Below are positions 49,617-60,733 of a stretch of 64,000 nucleotides of DNA, in pieces. Each line of letters begins with the position of its first letter. Position 1 is the first letter of the stretch. Location of the stretch: positions 1-64,000 of the forward strand of contig JXTB01000567.1 in NCBI GenBank assembly GCA_002914805.1. The letters are read 5' to 3'. A model generated the notes under the pieces. The model was not told the DNA's origin. It was given only the letters and a program-made list of their open reading frames with translations, and made no database searches. The position numbers were made by a program, and so were the translations under genes. The DNA is from Parasponia andersonii. Taxonomy: Eukaryota > Streptophyta > Magnoliopsida > Rosales > Cannabaceae.

Positions 49617-51600
49617 TCAGTGGTACATATGATCAGCCAAACGCGGTCTGGCAACAGCCAACAAGGGCTGGCCCTTGGGCATGGTCATTCCATAGACCTC
49701 CGTAGTGTCAATATCTTCGGGCCTCATTCCCTCCGGTGGGGCCCAATCAAAGCAGTGAAACAGCCTAGCCAGAGCCATTAAAACAAGAGTCACTCCAAGC
49801 GGCGCCCCGGGGCACTTCCTCTTCCCAGCGCTGAACGGCAATATCTTGAAATCGGCTCCGTGGCTAATCTCGACTCGGCTCCCATCGGCTAGCCAGTGCC
49901 TTTCGGGCCTAAACTCCTCGACGTTGGCCCAAATCTTGGTGTTTCGGCCCAGCCCATGAGTGTTGATGAAGACTCGCGTTTTGGCGGGTATATGGTAGCC
50001 GTTGATCGACGTGGCGCGAAGGGATTCGTGGGGGATGAGGAACGGTCCAGCTGGGTGCATGCGGAACGTTTCGCGTACGACGCAGCGCAGGTAGTTAAGG
50101 TGGGCCAAGTCGGATTCGCACACCATCCGATCCCGACCAACCACTGAATCCAGCTCCTCTTGGATCTTACGGAGGACGCGCGGGTGCTTGATCACTTCCG
50201 CCATTGCCCACTCATTGGTCACAGCAGAAGTGTCCGTGGCAGCAGCTATCATATCCTAAAATCAATAAGCAAAAACAAAAAATGGAACTAAGCTTCATTG
50301 GCCCTCAAAAAATTATATTTGAGATATGTATATATACCTAAATATATCCAACGAGTTACTGAAAAAACATGTCAAGATGGCTAATTGGCTATTAACTAGA
50401 ATATGACTTCTAAATTAATTGTTAATTCTAACTAATAGCAACAGTCACGCGTGTTGTAATTGTTCCATCATAGTTGTCTATTTCAATTAACTTCGTAGTG
50501 TGAGACTCACATAAATGAACTGTTATGATTGGTTAGACATGTTTAACCAAAAAAACAACTGTTCTATCATTAGTTCAAGTTGCAGAATTGGAATGAAATA
50601 CGTAGAAATTGAATTGAAATGTTATATTTATTTATTTATTTATTTTTTTTTTAAAAAAAAACAAGATGTTCACCTGAATTAGAGCTTTGATTTCAACATC
50701 ATCCATATGTTCTTTTCCATCTTCACCAGGCAAAGATAGCAAAACATCTACGAAGTCTATTTCATCTCCATTTTCTTCTTCTTCGCTTCCCGTTCTCTTG
50801 CCCTCTCTTGCCTTCCTCTTCCTGTGTTCTTCAATAATCTTTATGTGAAAATCGTCCACTCTCTTCTCCACTTCTCTCATTTTCTTCTCACACCCATAAG
50901 GGTCGACCCATCTCCAAATTGGCAAGTAGTCACCCAAATAAATCAAGCCCAATAGCCGAAACAACTCATGGGTTATGTGCATGAACTCCATTGCTTCTTG
51001 TGGGCCTGCTGATCCTGTCCCAAAGTACTGCTTCCCAAGCAACATTCTGGTCACATTGTTCATTGAGAATCCACCCAACACTTCCCTCAGGTCTATGGCC
51101 TTACCAGTTTGGGTCCGGCCCCAAACATCCTTGACGAGATGTTGGGCTTCGTTGGCCCGCTGGGCTGCAAATGAGTCCAGTCGCTTTGTTGTTAAGAGGT
51201 GCTCCATGCAAATCCTCCTCATTCGCTTCCATTGTGGGCCTAGTGGCGCTAACGCCACGTCATTGCACCCATAGGCCAAGTGCACGGCGGCGAGAGTTCG
51301 TGGCCGGGAGGCGAACACCTCGTCTTGCCGGAGAAGTATCTCGCGTATGGTGTCGGGATCGTTGGTGGTGATGGCGTCGACGCTACCGAGTCTAAGGTAG
51401 ACCAGAGGCCCATATTTGTTGCACAAAGAGGCCAGGTCCCTATGAGGAAGCTGGCCCAATTGAAGAAGGTTGCCAACAATCGGCCATCTAGGTGGGCCCG
51501 GAGGAAGCCTTCTACTAGTCTTACTAGTTAGCCTCTGATAGATGGTACGGGCCAGAATAGCTGCAAAGAGAATAGTGATAGCAATGGTTGCTAACTCCAT
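49617..51600 (-). CDS. CYP703A2: Cytochrome P450 CYP703A (fatty-acid in-chain hydroxylase)
   Basis: Two minus-strand exons, 51600-50674 and 50255-49617, phase 0, give 521 residues. It has an N-terminal membrane anchor (about 3-20), a proline-rich hinge LPPGPPRWP, the I-helix oxygen-binding AAATDTS (313-319), the K-helix ETFR (371-374), the PERF-like RPERH, and the heme loop FSAGKRKCPG with ligand Cys457. All key residues are present. The exon junction ALIQ|DMIAAATDTSAVTNEWAMAEV is characteristic of CYP703A. Family knowledge: this single-copy land-plant P450 hydroxylates lauric acid in the tapetal ER for sporopollenin synthesis, so loss causes defective exine and often male sterility. Adjacent CNX3 matches At1g01280-01290. 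Confidence 0.95.
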
Positions 51601-52038
51601 TAATACAAAGATAATATATATCTTTCAACATTTGGTTACAAAGTTCTATTTTCCCACCTCTACGAAAATCTTTGTTTGTTTATCATACATACATATATGG
51701 ACGACAACTCTAAAAATAGGCTTGTTTTAACATACTCTTTATATGTACCGGTTCTAAGTATTTGGTTTCTAGTTCATTTTTTATGTTTTTAGGTGAGTTG
51801 TTCGGTGAGCATGTTATTTTAAATGGCCTTTCGAAGGTCTCTACTTTAAAGAAATGGAATTTGCATGTATGGGCCATGTAATACACGTAACCATAATCGA
51901 GTATAAAGTGCATGACCGTGACTCCTAAATATAATATATATATTACACATATTTTTCTTCTCAGACATGAAAAAAGAAAAAGAAAAAGAAATTAATAAAA
52001 GATTACATTAATTATCAGATATTGAAGATGCGGAATCT
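51601..52038. other. Promoter region of CYP703A2
   Basis: Divergent intergenic region between CYP703A2 and the coactivator-gag gene. AT-rich; no gene recognised. Confidence 0.35.
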
Positions 52039-52111
52039 GAGCTCATGGTCTAGTGGTCAGGACAATAGACTCTAGATCCAATATGCCGGGGTTCAATTCT
52101 CGGTGGAACCT
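52039..52111 (+). pseudogene. tRNA-Gln-like pseudogene with CTA at the anticodon position
   Basis: The segment aligns over its whole length with plant nuclear tRNA-Gln, including the D-arm ATGGTCTAGTGGTCAGGACA and 3' half TCTCGGTGGAACC. The anticodon loop reads CTCTAGA, so the anticodon would be CTA (amber-reading) rather than CTG. The 5' acceptor strand (GAGCTCA) pairs poorly with TGGAACC, the anticodon stem has mismatches and the T loop appears one base too long. It is therefore called a decayed gene, not a functional suppressor. Confidence 0.65.
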
Positions 52112-52308
52112 CTTTATTTTTGCTGCCCCCTTCTTTCAATATTTGCGGTCGAAGTAGTGAGTGGGACCCACTCTTAGTATCAAGGTGCCTATGACTTATC
52201 TGTCTGCCAAAAGTTCTTGCAGGACTACTAATTCGAATTCGAGCTCAAATACTCAAAAGCTTCAACATATATATATATATATATATATCTCTCATTTTTT
52301 GCGGGAAA
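52112..52308 (+). promoter_or_regulatory. Leader/promoter region of coactivator-gag gene
   Basis: Ends with a TA microsatellite (52265-52288) about 20 bp before the ATG at 52309, which could serve as a TATA region or part of the leader. Confidence 0.35.
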
Positions 52309-54625
52309 ATGGAGGCAGAAAGGGCTCGGAAGATTGAGGAAACAGTGGTGGAGATACTAAAGAAGACGAATTTGGAAGAGGCGACTGAATTCAAGGTCCG
52401 CGTTGCGGCGTCGGAGCTACTCGGAATCGATCTATCCGAGAGGGCGGAGTACAAGACGTTGGTGAGGAGCACGGTCGACAAATTTCTCGTCTCGGAGGAG
52501 CAATTGGTGCTGGAGAAGAGGAACAATGAGGGCGGTGATCGCTTTATTTGCAAGGTGAAAAATATCTATATATGTGGGTTTCTTCCTTAATTTCAAAGTT
52601 AGGTTTTTTAATTCCTTCCCCCCCCCACAAAATCAAAAAATTTTAAAAAATGGTTAGTTTTTATTTATTTATTTATTTTTTTTAAAAAAGAAGTTTGAAT
52701 TTTGCGAGTGATTGAGTGACTAGCTTGTTTTACTTTCCTAAATTTTGAGAGCTTATTGTATTGTTATTATAGTTGTCAGAGAAGAGGAATGTAATGGTTC
52801 ATGATTTCAGAGGGAAAACTTTGGTCTCAATCAGGGAGTTTTATCGTAACGATGGAAAGCAACTTCCTTCTGGCAAAGGTGATAAACCTATTAAATATAT
52901 GCAGGAGCGAGTACAATACTGATTTTGTTTTACTACCGAAAGGAAAACAAAACTAATATGCATAGTTAGATTTCAGTTTATAAGTATGTTGAAACACATT
53001 TCGATGAGAATTAATTAATAGCGCTTGATTTTTATAATTTCGTATATGCTTTTGTACTTGTTTTCGGGACCATAATAAGCATTATTTCAAAGATTGGGCT
53101 TTTGTTTGCCAAAAGATAGAATCATCTTCTAGTAATCACATTCTGTGTCGGGTAAGGTTTCGAGGATTCAAGTTCGTTTAAAGTTAGACTAGGATATTCT
53201 TGAATTTTTCACTGGTTGGGTATGTACTGCCCAGTGTTTCACTGGTTGGATATTCTTGAATTTTTCACTGGTTGGGTATGTACTGCCCAGTGTTTCACTG
53301 GTTGGATATTCTTGAATTTTTCACTGGTTGGGTAATGTACTGCCCAGTGTTTCACTTTTACTCGTGAAATTAAGTCGGTTTGTGCTCTTTGTTGCTAATA
53401 AGTTAAATGTGGTTCCACAATCTACGCTAGAAAGCTTGTTCATGGCTTTTGAAATTTCTAGTAATTGGTTACTTTCTTGTATTTTTAGTGCTCAAGCAAG
53501 GATTTGTACTTATGCTGAAATGTCCTCTTCTGTTATTTTTTCAGGAATTAGCCTGTCAGCAGAACAATGGTCTGCCTTTAAAAAAAGCGTCCCTGCAATC
53601 GAAGAAGTTATTAGGAAAATGGATTCAAAATTAAGGTGAGAGAGTCTCGTGTTGATGTTTGGAGTCATTGCTGAGTTTTAATCGTTTGTGTCTGTAGATA
53701 CAAGTAATTGGTCTTTGTCTTGGATTACATTTGCTTGAAGTGATTTATGAGACATGACATAAAACCAATACGATGTAGATCTGAACTTGATGGTAAACAA
53801 ACTGAAGATGTATCTAATTCGACAACTGATGATCATCCTTGTGAACTTCGCATTGAGACTGGCCGCTTTGATGGGAAGAACTATCAAGTTTGGGCACAAC
53901 AGATGGAACTTTTGCTAAAGCAACTGAAGATTGAATATGTCCTCACTGAGATATGCCAAAGCGTAACACTAGGCCCAGAAGCAAGTATTCAAGAAATCAA
54001 TCAAGCAAAGGCTGCTGAACAGAAATGGTTTAACGATGACTATATGTGTTTTAGCCACATCCTGAACTCTCTATCTGATAATCTGTTTAATTTATACTCG
54101 AAGAAGACTATGACGGCCAAAGAACTGTGGGAAGAGCTAAAATTATTTTATCTTTGTGAGGAATATGGACCAAAGAGATCTCAAGTTAAAAAATACATTG
54201 AATTTCAGATGGTCGAGGAAAAATCAGTATTGGAACAAGTTCAAGAAATCAATAATATTGCTGATTCAATTGTTGCTGCTGGTATGCCGATTGAGGAGAG
54301 GTTTCATGTTAGTGTTATCATCTCAAAGCTTCCGCCATCTTGGAAGGACCTCTATGTGAAGTTGATGTGTGAGGAGTATTTGCCTTTTTGGATGTTGATG
54401 AATCGTTTGGGCGTTGAAGAAGAGTTGCGCAACCAGGGCAAGCAAAAAGTGCCTGATCTGGTGGGCTATAATAATTTACCTGACAAAAATGTTTCAGGGA
54501 TGAGATACCCGAAACCGCACTTTTTTCATTCGAAGAAGCGAGATTTGGAGATGGATAACAAAGTTTGTCACAATTGTGGTAGGAAGGGGCATATTTCACA
54601 AAATTGTCGCAGTAAGACTTGGTAA
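52309..54625 (+). CDS. KELP-like DEK_C/PC4 coactivator fused to copia-gag-like domain and CCHC knuckle
   Basis: Four exons, 52309-52554, 52773-52878, 53545-53635 and 53778+1 (53779)-54625, with GT/AG introns and matching phases, encode 429 residues. Residues about 1-60 form a DEK_C domain and about 85-148 a PC4 ssDNA-binding domain (KRNVMVHDFRGKTLVSIREFY...SLSAEQW), together equal to KELP. The frame then runs through DSKLRSELDGKQT into a UBN2/Ty1-copia gag-like region (RFDGKNYQVWAQQMELLLK...LWEELK...SKLPPSW) and a zinc knuckle CHNCGRKGHISQNC. If splicing to 53779 is skipped, AGG-TGA gives a 148-residue KELP-only product. Arabidopsis At4g00980, beside JMJ27, appears to be the same gene. Likely a nuclear, nucleic-acid-binding protein with a domesticated gag; molecular role unknown. 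Confidence 0.85.
53192..53360 (+). repeat. 56-bp minisatellite in intron 2 of coactivator-gag gene
   Basis: A unit starting GGATATTCTTGAATTTTTCA occurs at 53192, 53248 and 53304 (period 56 bp, almost three copies, one single-base insertion). Each unit itself contains CACTGGTTGG twice. It lies wholly within the intron between exons 2 and 3. Confidence 0.9.
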
Positions 54626-54721
54626 TGTGACAAGGAGTTTGTGGAGAAGAGGAACGGGGATAATGGATCTTTGCCTGCCAATACAGAGGTCAACATGGTT
54701 GATGGAGCTGCAAATAGTTGA
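54626..54721 (+). other. Open frame of 31 codons after the TAA of the coactivator-gag gene
   Basis: After the TAA at 54623-54625 the same frame stays open for 31 codons to a TGA at 54719-54721. The translation (starting CDKEFVEKRNGDNG and ending TEVNMVDGAANS) resembles the acidic tail I recall in homologues. The TAA is therefore probably a recent nonsense change, a sequence error, or a readthrough site. Confidence 0.55.
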
Positions 54722-55301
54722 TTTACTAGATGCATAACTCTTGTTTTTGCCTTTTTAAAAAGAGAAGGCAAATAGTTGATTTCGAATAGACCCGTAGCTT
54801 TTCTGATAATTGAAATGCCCTTCATCAGTTCTCCTTACTCAATTTTTCTTTTTACCCTCACAGTCACCCTCTTGTAGTTAGCCCCAAAAGTTCAAGTTAC
54901 TAATGGTTAGTGATTCATTTGTTAACCGTCACTGACCTTATTACAGTTCCTAATTGTACCTTGTTTATATATATATATATATGTATGTATATAGTAAACT
55001 GAACCTAAGAATGTGGACCTTGAGAACCTTGATTCTGATGAATTGGGAGTTTAGTGAGTAACCTTAATGACGAGGACATGGCAAGCATGAGAGCATACAA
55101 TGCAGATTCTATTCAAGTTTCCATTGGTCCAGTTATAAGAGTACGTGTCAAGTAATTCCAAAATGCATTAAGTGATTGATTCAAGGGATTTGGGCTTAGG
55201 TATACATGTAGAGGCCCATTGATGGTAATGAACGAGATTCTCAATCTTTAACAAGCTTAATTCAAGTTCTAAAAAGTCAATAGGCGTTATGGGAGGAAAT
55301 C
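54722..55301 (+). mobile_element. Truncated 3' end of a Ty3/gypsy element
   Basis: A decayed frame around 55110-55190 reads VSIGPVIRVRVK*FQNAL, resembling the GPMTRARAK-type C-terminus of gypsy polyproteins. About 110 bp later a purine-rich GGGAGGAAA tract (55291-55299) stands immediately before an LTR start at 55302. So this is the 3' end of one element directly left of the LTR. A TA microsatellite lies at 54965-54981; the left limit with the gene's 3' UTR is unclear. Confidence 0.5.
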
Positions 55302-55848
55302 TGATTTGTAAAGACTTGAATGTCAAGTCATAATTTGTTTTTCTATTTTGGTTATTAGTTCCCTAAAATAATTTATTTCTTTTTCTTTATTGGCATGTAG
55401 TGGGCTGAATATTAAAGGATAAAGTTAAAATTAACTTCCTTCAATTGGCGCCGAATTTAGCTTAGCTAGGTGGTTATTTTCCAATTTTCTTTTTTTAGTT
55501 TAGGTAAGTTACCTTAAGCGTGTTTTAGGGTTTTTTAGGCCTGAAATTTTCATGGCTTTCTCCTATAAATTGTAATCTTTTCATTCAATAAAGATCAGAC
55601 ATTAATTTATTAAAATTGAGAGCAATTTCTATTTGGTTCTTTTAGAATTATTTCGAACTTATTAGATTTCTCTATAGCGTTCATATATTGCCTTATCAAT
55701 CGAGTTTTTCATCCTTGATTGTGGCGTCCTCCTTTATACCAAGGTTCACATTATTGGGTCGAGGTTTTCCATTCGAATATGAAAGTATAACGGTTCTAAG
55801 TATCATTTTTGTTTCGGGTTTTATCACAAGTTGGCGAGATTCGTATCA
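55302..55848 (+). repeat. LTR of Ty3/gypsy element
   Basis: 547 bp from TGATTTGTAAAG to TTCGTATCA, with TGAT/ATCA ends. It is preceded by a polypurine tract and followed at 55851 by TGGTATCAAAAG, a near-match to an initiator-Met tRNA primer-binding site. A TATA-like CTATAAATTG (55563) and AATAAA (55589) are placed as expected for an LTR. Confidence 0.65.
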
Positions 55849-58800
55849 TTTGGTATCAAAAGCCGAATTATAGTCTCAGGTTTATTTTATCTTTTATTTT
55901 TTTTTTCTCCTAGTCAAACCAGCCTATATTTTCTTCTTCTCTGTTTCATCTGAATCGTCCAAAAAAAAATAACCAAACTTATCTGTTCTTGTTATAGTCA
56001 AATTTAGATTCCTTCTTCTTGATTGCTTTTGAATCTGAATTTAGGTTTGTGTCAATTTCAATTTAGTCTTTAAGTTTTTAGTTAATATTTAGGTTCTCAA
56101 TTAAAAGAAGAAAAAAAAAAGAAGAAAAGGATTCTCCGAAAAAGAATTAATACTTTTTTGGCCAAATTAGATGATTTTGAGAGTTCTTCCTTAAAAAGGC
56201 CATAACTTTTAGTTCGGGTATCGAAACGACTATTATTATATATCAAATCGAAGCTCTTTTTGAGCCTTACGACTTTAAATAGACTATGTCTTGTTTACCC
56301 TAGTTTTCGGGCCCAAACTCCATCATTTCCATCACTTTCTGGGGCTTCAAAGTTTTATCTGTGTCATTTTCTTATATCTTTGATTTGTGCGAACCTAAAG
56401 TAATTTCCAGGTTGCTACATTAAATCCGAATTTAGTTGGTGAGTTTTGGTGTGGATTATTACTAAGAAATTCTGATTATTTGTTTGAATTAGTTTGATAA
56501 GAACTCTTGAGAAATTATGAGTGGAAAAAGATAATAGTGGTGAACATATAAGAGTATAAAAGCCAATTTGATATTTGTGTGAAATATGAATGAAATTGAG
56601 TGATTCATTATTGGAGTGAAAACACGTAAGAGAGTGTGCGAAGAACTTTCTTTTTTTTTCCTAACCTTGTTTTGTAACAAACATGTTAGACAATATAGAC
56701 AAAAACACTTCTGGAGATGCATTTAGAGTGGCTGATTCAAAACTTCTCAAAGAAGCCTTAATTGAAGTGATGAGGAGAGTGATGAGAGCGCAAATGGAGC
56801 AAGTTCATGAGCGGATAGATAGAATAGAGAACGCACATATGGGGCAGCCACAAACTACTCTCAATATATGTAGAAGAGAGAGAGTCCAACCTAAGGAAAT
56901 GAGGGTTGAAGATGAATAGTATTATGGAGATACTTTTGGTGATGAAGATAATTGAGATTCGATTATTGGCAATAGGAGGAATGGTGGGCAGTTTAGATGA
57001 GCTAGGAATCGGGAAGATAATTCTTTAGGGAGTATTAAGATGAAGATTTCGTTGTTTCAGAGCAAAAATGATTCAAAAGCTTATCTTGAATGGGAGAAGA
57101 AGGTAGAATTAGTATTCAATTATCACAATTACTCTGAGATTAAGAAGGTAAAGCTTGCTGCCATTGAATTTTCTGATTATGTAATTATTTGGTAGGATCA
57201 GTTAATGATGAATAGGAGAAGAAATAGGGAGCGTCCAACAGAGATATGGGAGGAGATGAAAACTTTGATGAGGAAGTAGTTCGTACCAAGTTACTACTAC
57301 TGGGAGTTGTATAATAAGTTGCAAAGTCTTAGGCAAGGTAACTGAAGTGTGTAGGAATACTCTGAGAAGATAGAGATTGCTATGATTCGAGTGAATGTAG
57401 AAGAGGATCGGGAGGCTATAATGTCTAGATTTTTGGTTGGTTTGAATCGAGAAATTACTAATATGGTGGAATTGCAACATTATGTGCAGTTGGAAGATAT
57501 AGTCCATGTGGCTATAAAAATTGAGAACCAAAGGAGGGGCAGTATATGTCTAAGCCAAAGTCTAAGTATATCCGCTTGGAAATCAAATCAGTGGAAGAAG
57601 GACGAGAAGTAACCTATAATGAAGCTAAAAACTGAGCAAAAGTAAGAAGTAACCAGCCATGGAAGTTTAGGTAAATTCAATTCTTCTATTTCTAAGAATC
57701 ATGATATCAAGTGCTTTAAATGCCAAGGTAGGAGTCACATAGCTAGCCAATGTCTAAACAAAAGAGTTATGGCGTTGTGAGATGATGACGAGATTGAAAT
57801 CGAAGATGAAGATGACACCAACCTTATGCCACCATTAAAGGATGCTAATGAAGAGGAATACCCTATCCTAGGTGATTTGTTGGTAGCAAGGGGAGCTCTA
57901 AGTGCACAAGTCAAAGAAGATGAAAAGGCGTAACAAGAAAATATCTTTCATACTAGGTGCCACGTTCAAAACAATGTATGTAGTGTAATTATTGATTGTG
58001 GTAGTTGTACTAATGTTGCTAGTACTACTATGATAGAGAAATTAAGGTTGCCAACCATGAAGCATCCTCGACCTTACAAGTTGTAGTGGTTAAACGATTG
58101 TGGTGAAGTGAAGGTGAAAATATTAGTTTTTTTTCCGTATCGGACAATATGAGGATGAAGTTTATGTGATGTGGTTTCGATGTAAGCTAGACACTTGTTA
58201 CTAGATCGACCATGGCAATTTGATCGACATGTTAAACATGATGACTTCACTAATAAGTACTCGTTTGTACTTAATCAACGATCAATCAGTCTTGTATCTT
58301 TGATACCAAAACAAGTTCATGAAAATCAAGTGAGATTACAAAAAGAAAGTGAACAAAAAAGAAAGAGTGAAAAAGAGAGAGAGGCTGAAGAAAAAAAAAA
58401 AGGCAAATATGGATTTGGCCATTGAGAGAAAAACAAAGAGAAAACAAAAGAATTTTTATGCAAAAGCCAAATAAATTAAAAAACGGTATTTTTAAATCAA
58501 CCAATGATTGTACTTTTATACAAAGAGGAATGTTTAAATACTAACCAACTTGATGCTTCTTTATCTAGTTATGTTGTTTCTCTTTGCAGGAATTTGATGA
58601 TATTTTCCCTAAGGAAATTCTTAGTGGATTACCACCAGTCTGAGGGATTGAGCATCATATTGACTTCATGCTCAGTGCTACCGTTTCAAACCAACCAGCA
58701 TATAGGAGTAATCCTGAGAAGACAAAGGAACTTCAAAGGTAGGTTAGTGAATTGTTGGGAAAGGGGCATGTTAGAGAAAGCATGAGTCTATGTGTAATAC

Positions 58801-59405
58801 CGGTTTTATTAGTTCCTAAAAATGATGGGACGTGGAGAATGTGTGTTGATTATCGAGCAATCAACAATATAACAGTAAAGTATCGTCATCTTATTCCTCG
58901 CTTAGATGATATGCTGGATGAATTGCATGGGTTTTGTGTATTTTCTAAAATTAATTTGAAAAGTAGATATCATTAAATTAGAATGAAAAAGGGTAATGAA
59001 TAGAAAATTGCATTCAAAACAAAATATAGTTTATATGAGTGGTTAGTTATGCCTCTTGGATTAACTAATGCTCCTAACATTTTCACGAGATTAATAAACC
59101 ATGTTTTGCGTGCTTTTATTGGAATATTCGTAGTTGTTTATTTTGACGATATTCTGATTTATAACAAAAACTTGGATGAATATATAGTACATTTGAAATC
59201 TATTTTAGATATGCTTAGGAAAGAAAAGTTATTTGCTAATATGAAAAAGTATATCTTTTGCACTGATAAACTTGTGTTTCTAGGATTTATTATAAGTACA
59301 CAAGGTATACAGGTTGATGAAGAGAAGGTACGTGCAATCCAAGAGTGGCCAAGCCCTATAACCATAGGAAATGTAAGAAGTTTTCATAGCCTTGCTAGAT
59401 TTTAC
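55849..59405 (+). mobile_element. Decayed Ty3/gypsy gag-pol, broken in reverse transcriptase
   Basis: After the primer-binding site and an untranslated leader, gag begins near 56683 (MLDNIDKNTSGDAF) and continues with many stops to about 57620. A CCHC knuckle (CFKCQGRSHIASQC) lies near 57715-57757, a retropepsin-like VIIDCGSCTNVAS near 57980-58020, and reverse transcriptase from about 58780 ([45 protein letters not shown]). Most stops can be explained by C-to-T or G-to-A transitions. The frame ends abruptly at 59405, where another element is inserted; the rest presumably continues beyond the window. Confidence 0.85.
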
Positions 59406-60733
59406 TGTTGTCCCACGAATAGCTAACTCAAGAGAGCGAGTGAACTGAGTTTTTAAGACTTTTACAAACTTTTTAAATTAAGTAAGAAAATTGAGCACAT
59501 AATGAATAGAGCAAGTAAAAATAGCAAATAAGTAAGCACAATATCAAAGTAAATAAATTAAAGAGATAGGGATAGAGAGATGCAAACGCTATTTTTACGA
59601 GGTTCGACAAACACGAGAGTTTGCCTACATCCCCCGCTCTTCGCAACTTGCTTAGAGCTTTCCACTATCCGATCAAGATTATGGGTTTGACCGTCCCCTT
59701 GTACAACCGGAGTGATTTCTTCTTAGGTACACACATGCCTTTACAATAGTCTTGAATCCGACTCTATTACGCCTAACCACGGATTGTTTAGAATTCGGTG
59801 TCAATCTCACCTATACCGGGTTGTTTATGACTCCGGTGCCAACCTCACCTCTCAATAATATTTTTATGAAAATACAAGTGAACACTTACTCAAAGAATCA
59901 CCTCTCAAAGAAATAATACAAGATAAGCTTAGGTGATTCGAGAACAATGCACAAATGATGCTCTAGGAATGGCTCAAATAGATTTGGAAGTTATGGTTGA
60001 GTAAAAAGAGCTTTTGCACTTAAAAACTGATTGGGTATCAATATAGGTACGTATTTTCACAATCTAAGTCATCAAACTTGGCTCTATTTAAAGGCATCTT
60101 CAAAAATTAGTCATTTTTTACCATTGGTAACTTGCTGCTAAAATTTTGGTCGACCAAAAAATTAGCTGTTGGAGTTCGATATGCTAGTTTAGCTCCAACG
60201 GCCATTTTTTGCCTTTATTTTGGTCGACCAAACCTGGTCGACCAAAACTAGTCAGAAACCATTTTTTTTTTGTTTCTTTGAATTAATTTGGTCGTTCTTA
60301 GAAATTTCCTTTTTTAAAACATTTTTATCATAAAGAAAATATACTTTTGAGAATATTTAGGCTAGATTAGAAATGATATTTATTTTCAAATAATCAATAG
60401 ATTTAAAGTTTAGCTAATTTTTTGAAGATTTGTTTGAAAAATCATTTGAAAGATTTTTGAGCCTGAATATTTTGTGCAATGAAATAAATCAAGTACAAGA
60501 CTAGGAAATAAATTTTAACCTATTTAGACTTAGTCTTAAATCTTGATTCTTCACATTCATCTTCAACCTTCGAGGTTTATCAACGATGCTCTATTCTTGA
60601 GAACTTCATTTCTTGAGTTTTATCAATTTCTTTTTCAACTTCATAACTACAAACTCAAGCCAATTATCAGTAACTAAATCATATGTTTGTTATTATCAAA
60701 ATAAGACAAGATTGAAAGCCACATAGGTCAACA
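59406..60733 (-). repeat. 3' LTR of SIRE-like Ty1/copia element
   Basis: 1328 bp with TGTTG at the left and CAACA at the right, perfect inverted ends. On the minus strand it is preceded by the polypurine tract AAAAAGGGGGAGAT (60749-60736), as expected for a 3' LTR. The left flank TTTAC (59401-59405) should be the target duplication; its partner lies outside the window. It holds three GGTCGACC palindromes. Confidence 0.8.
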
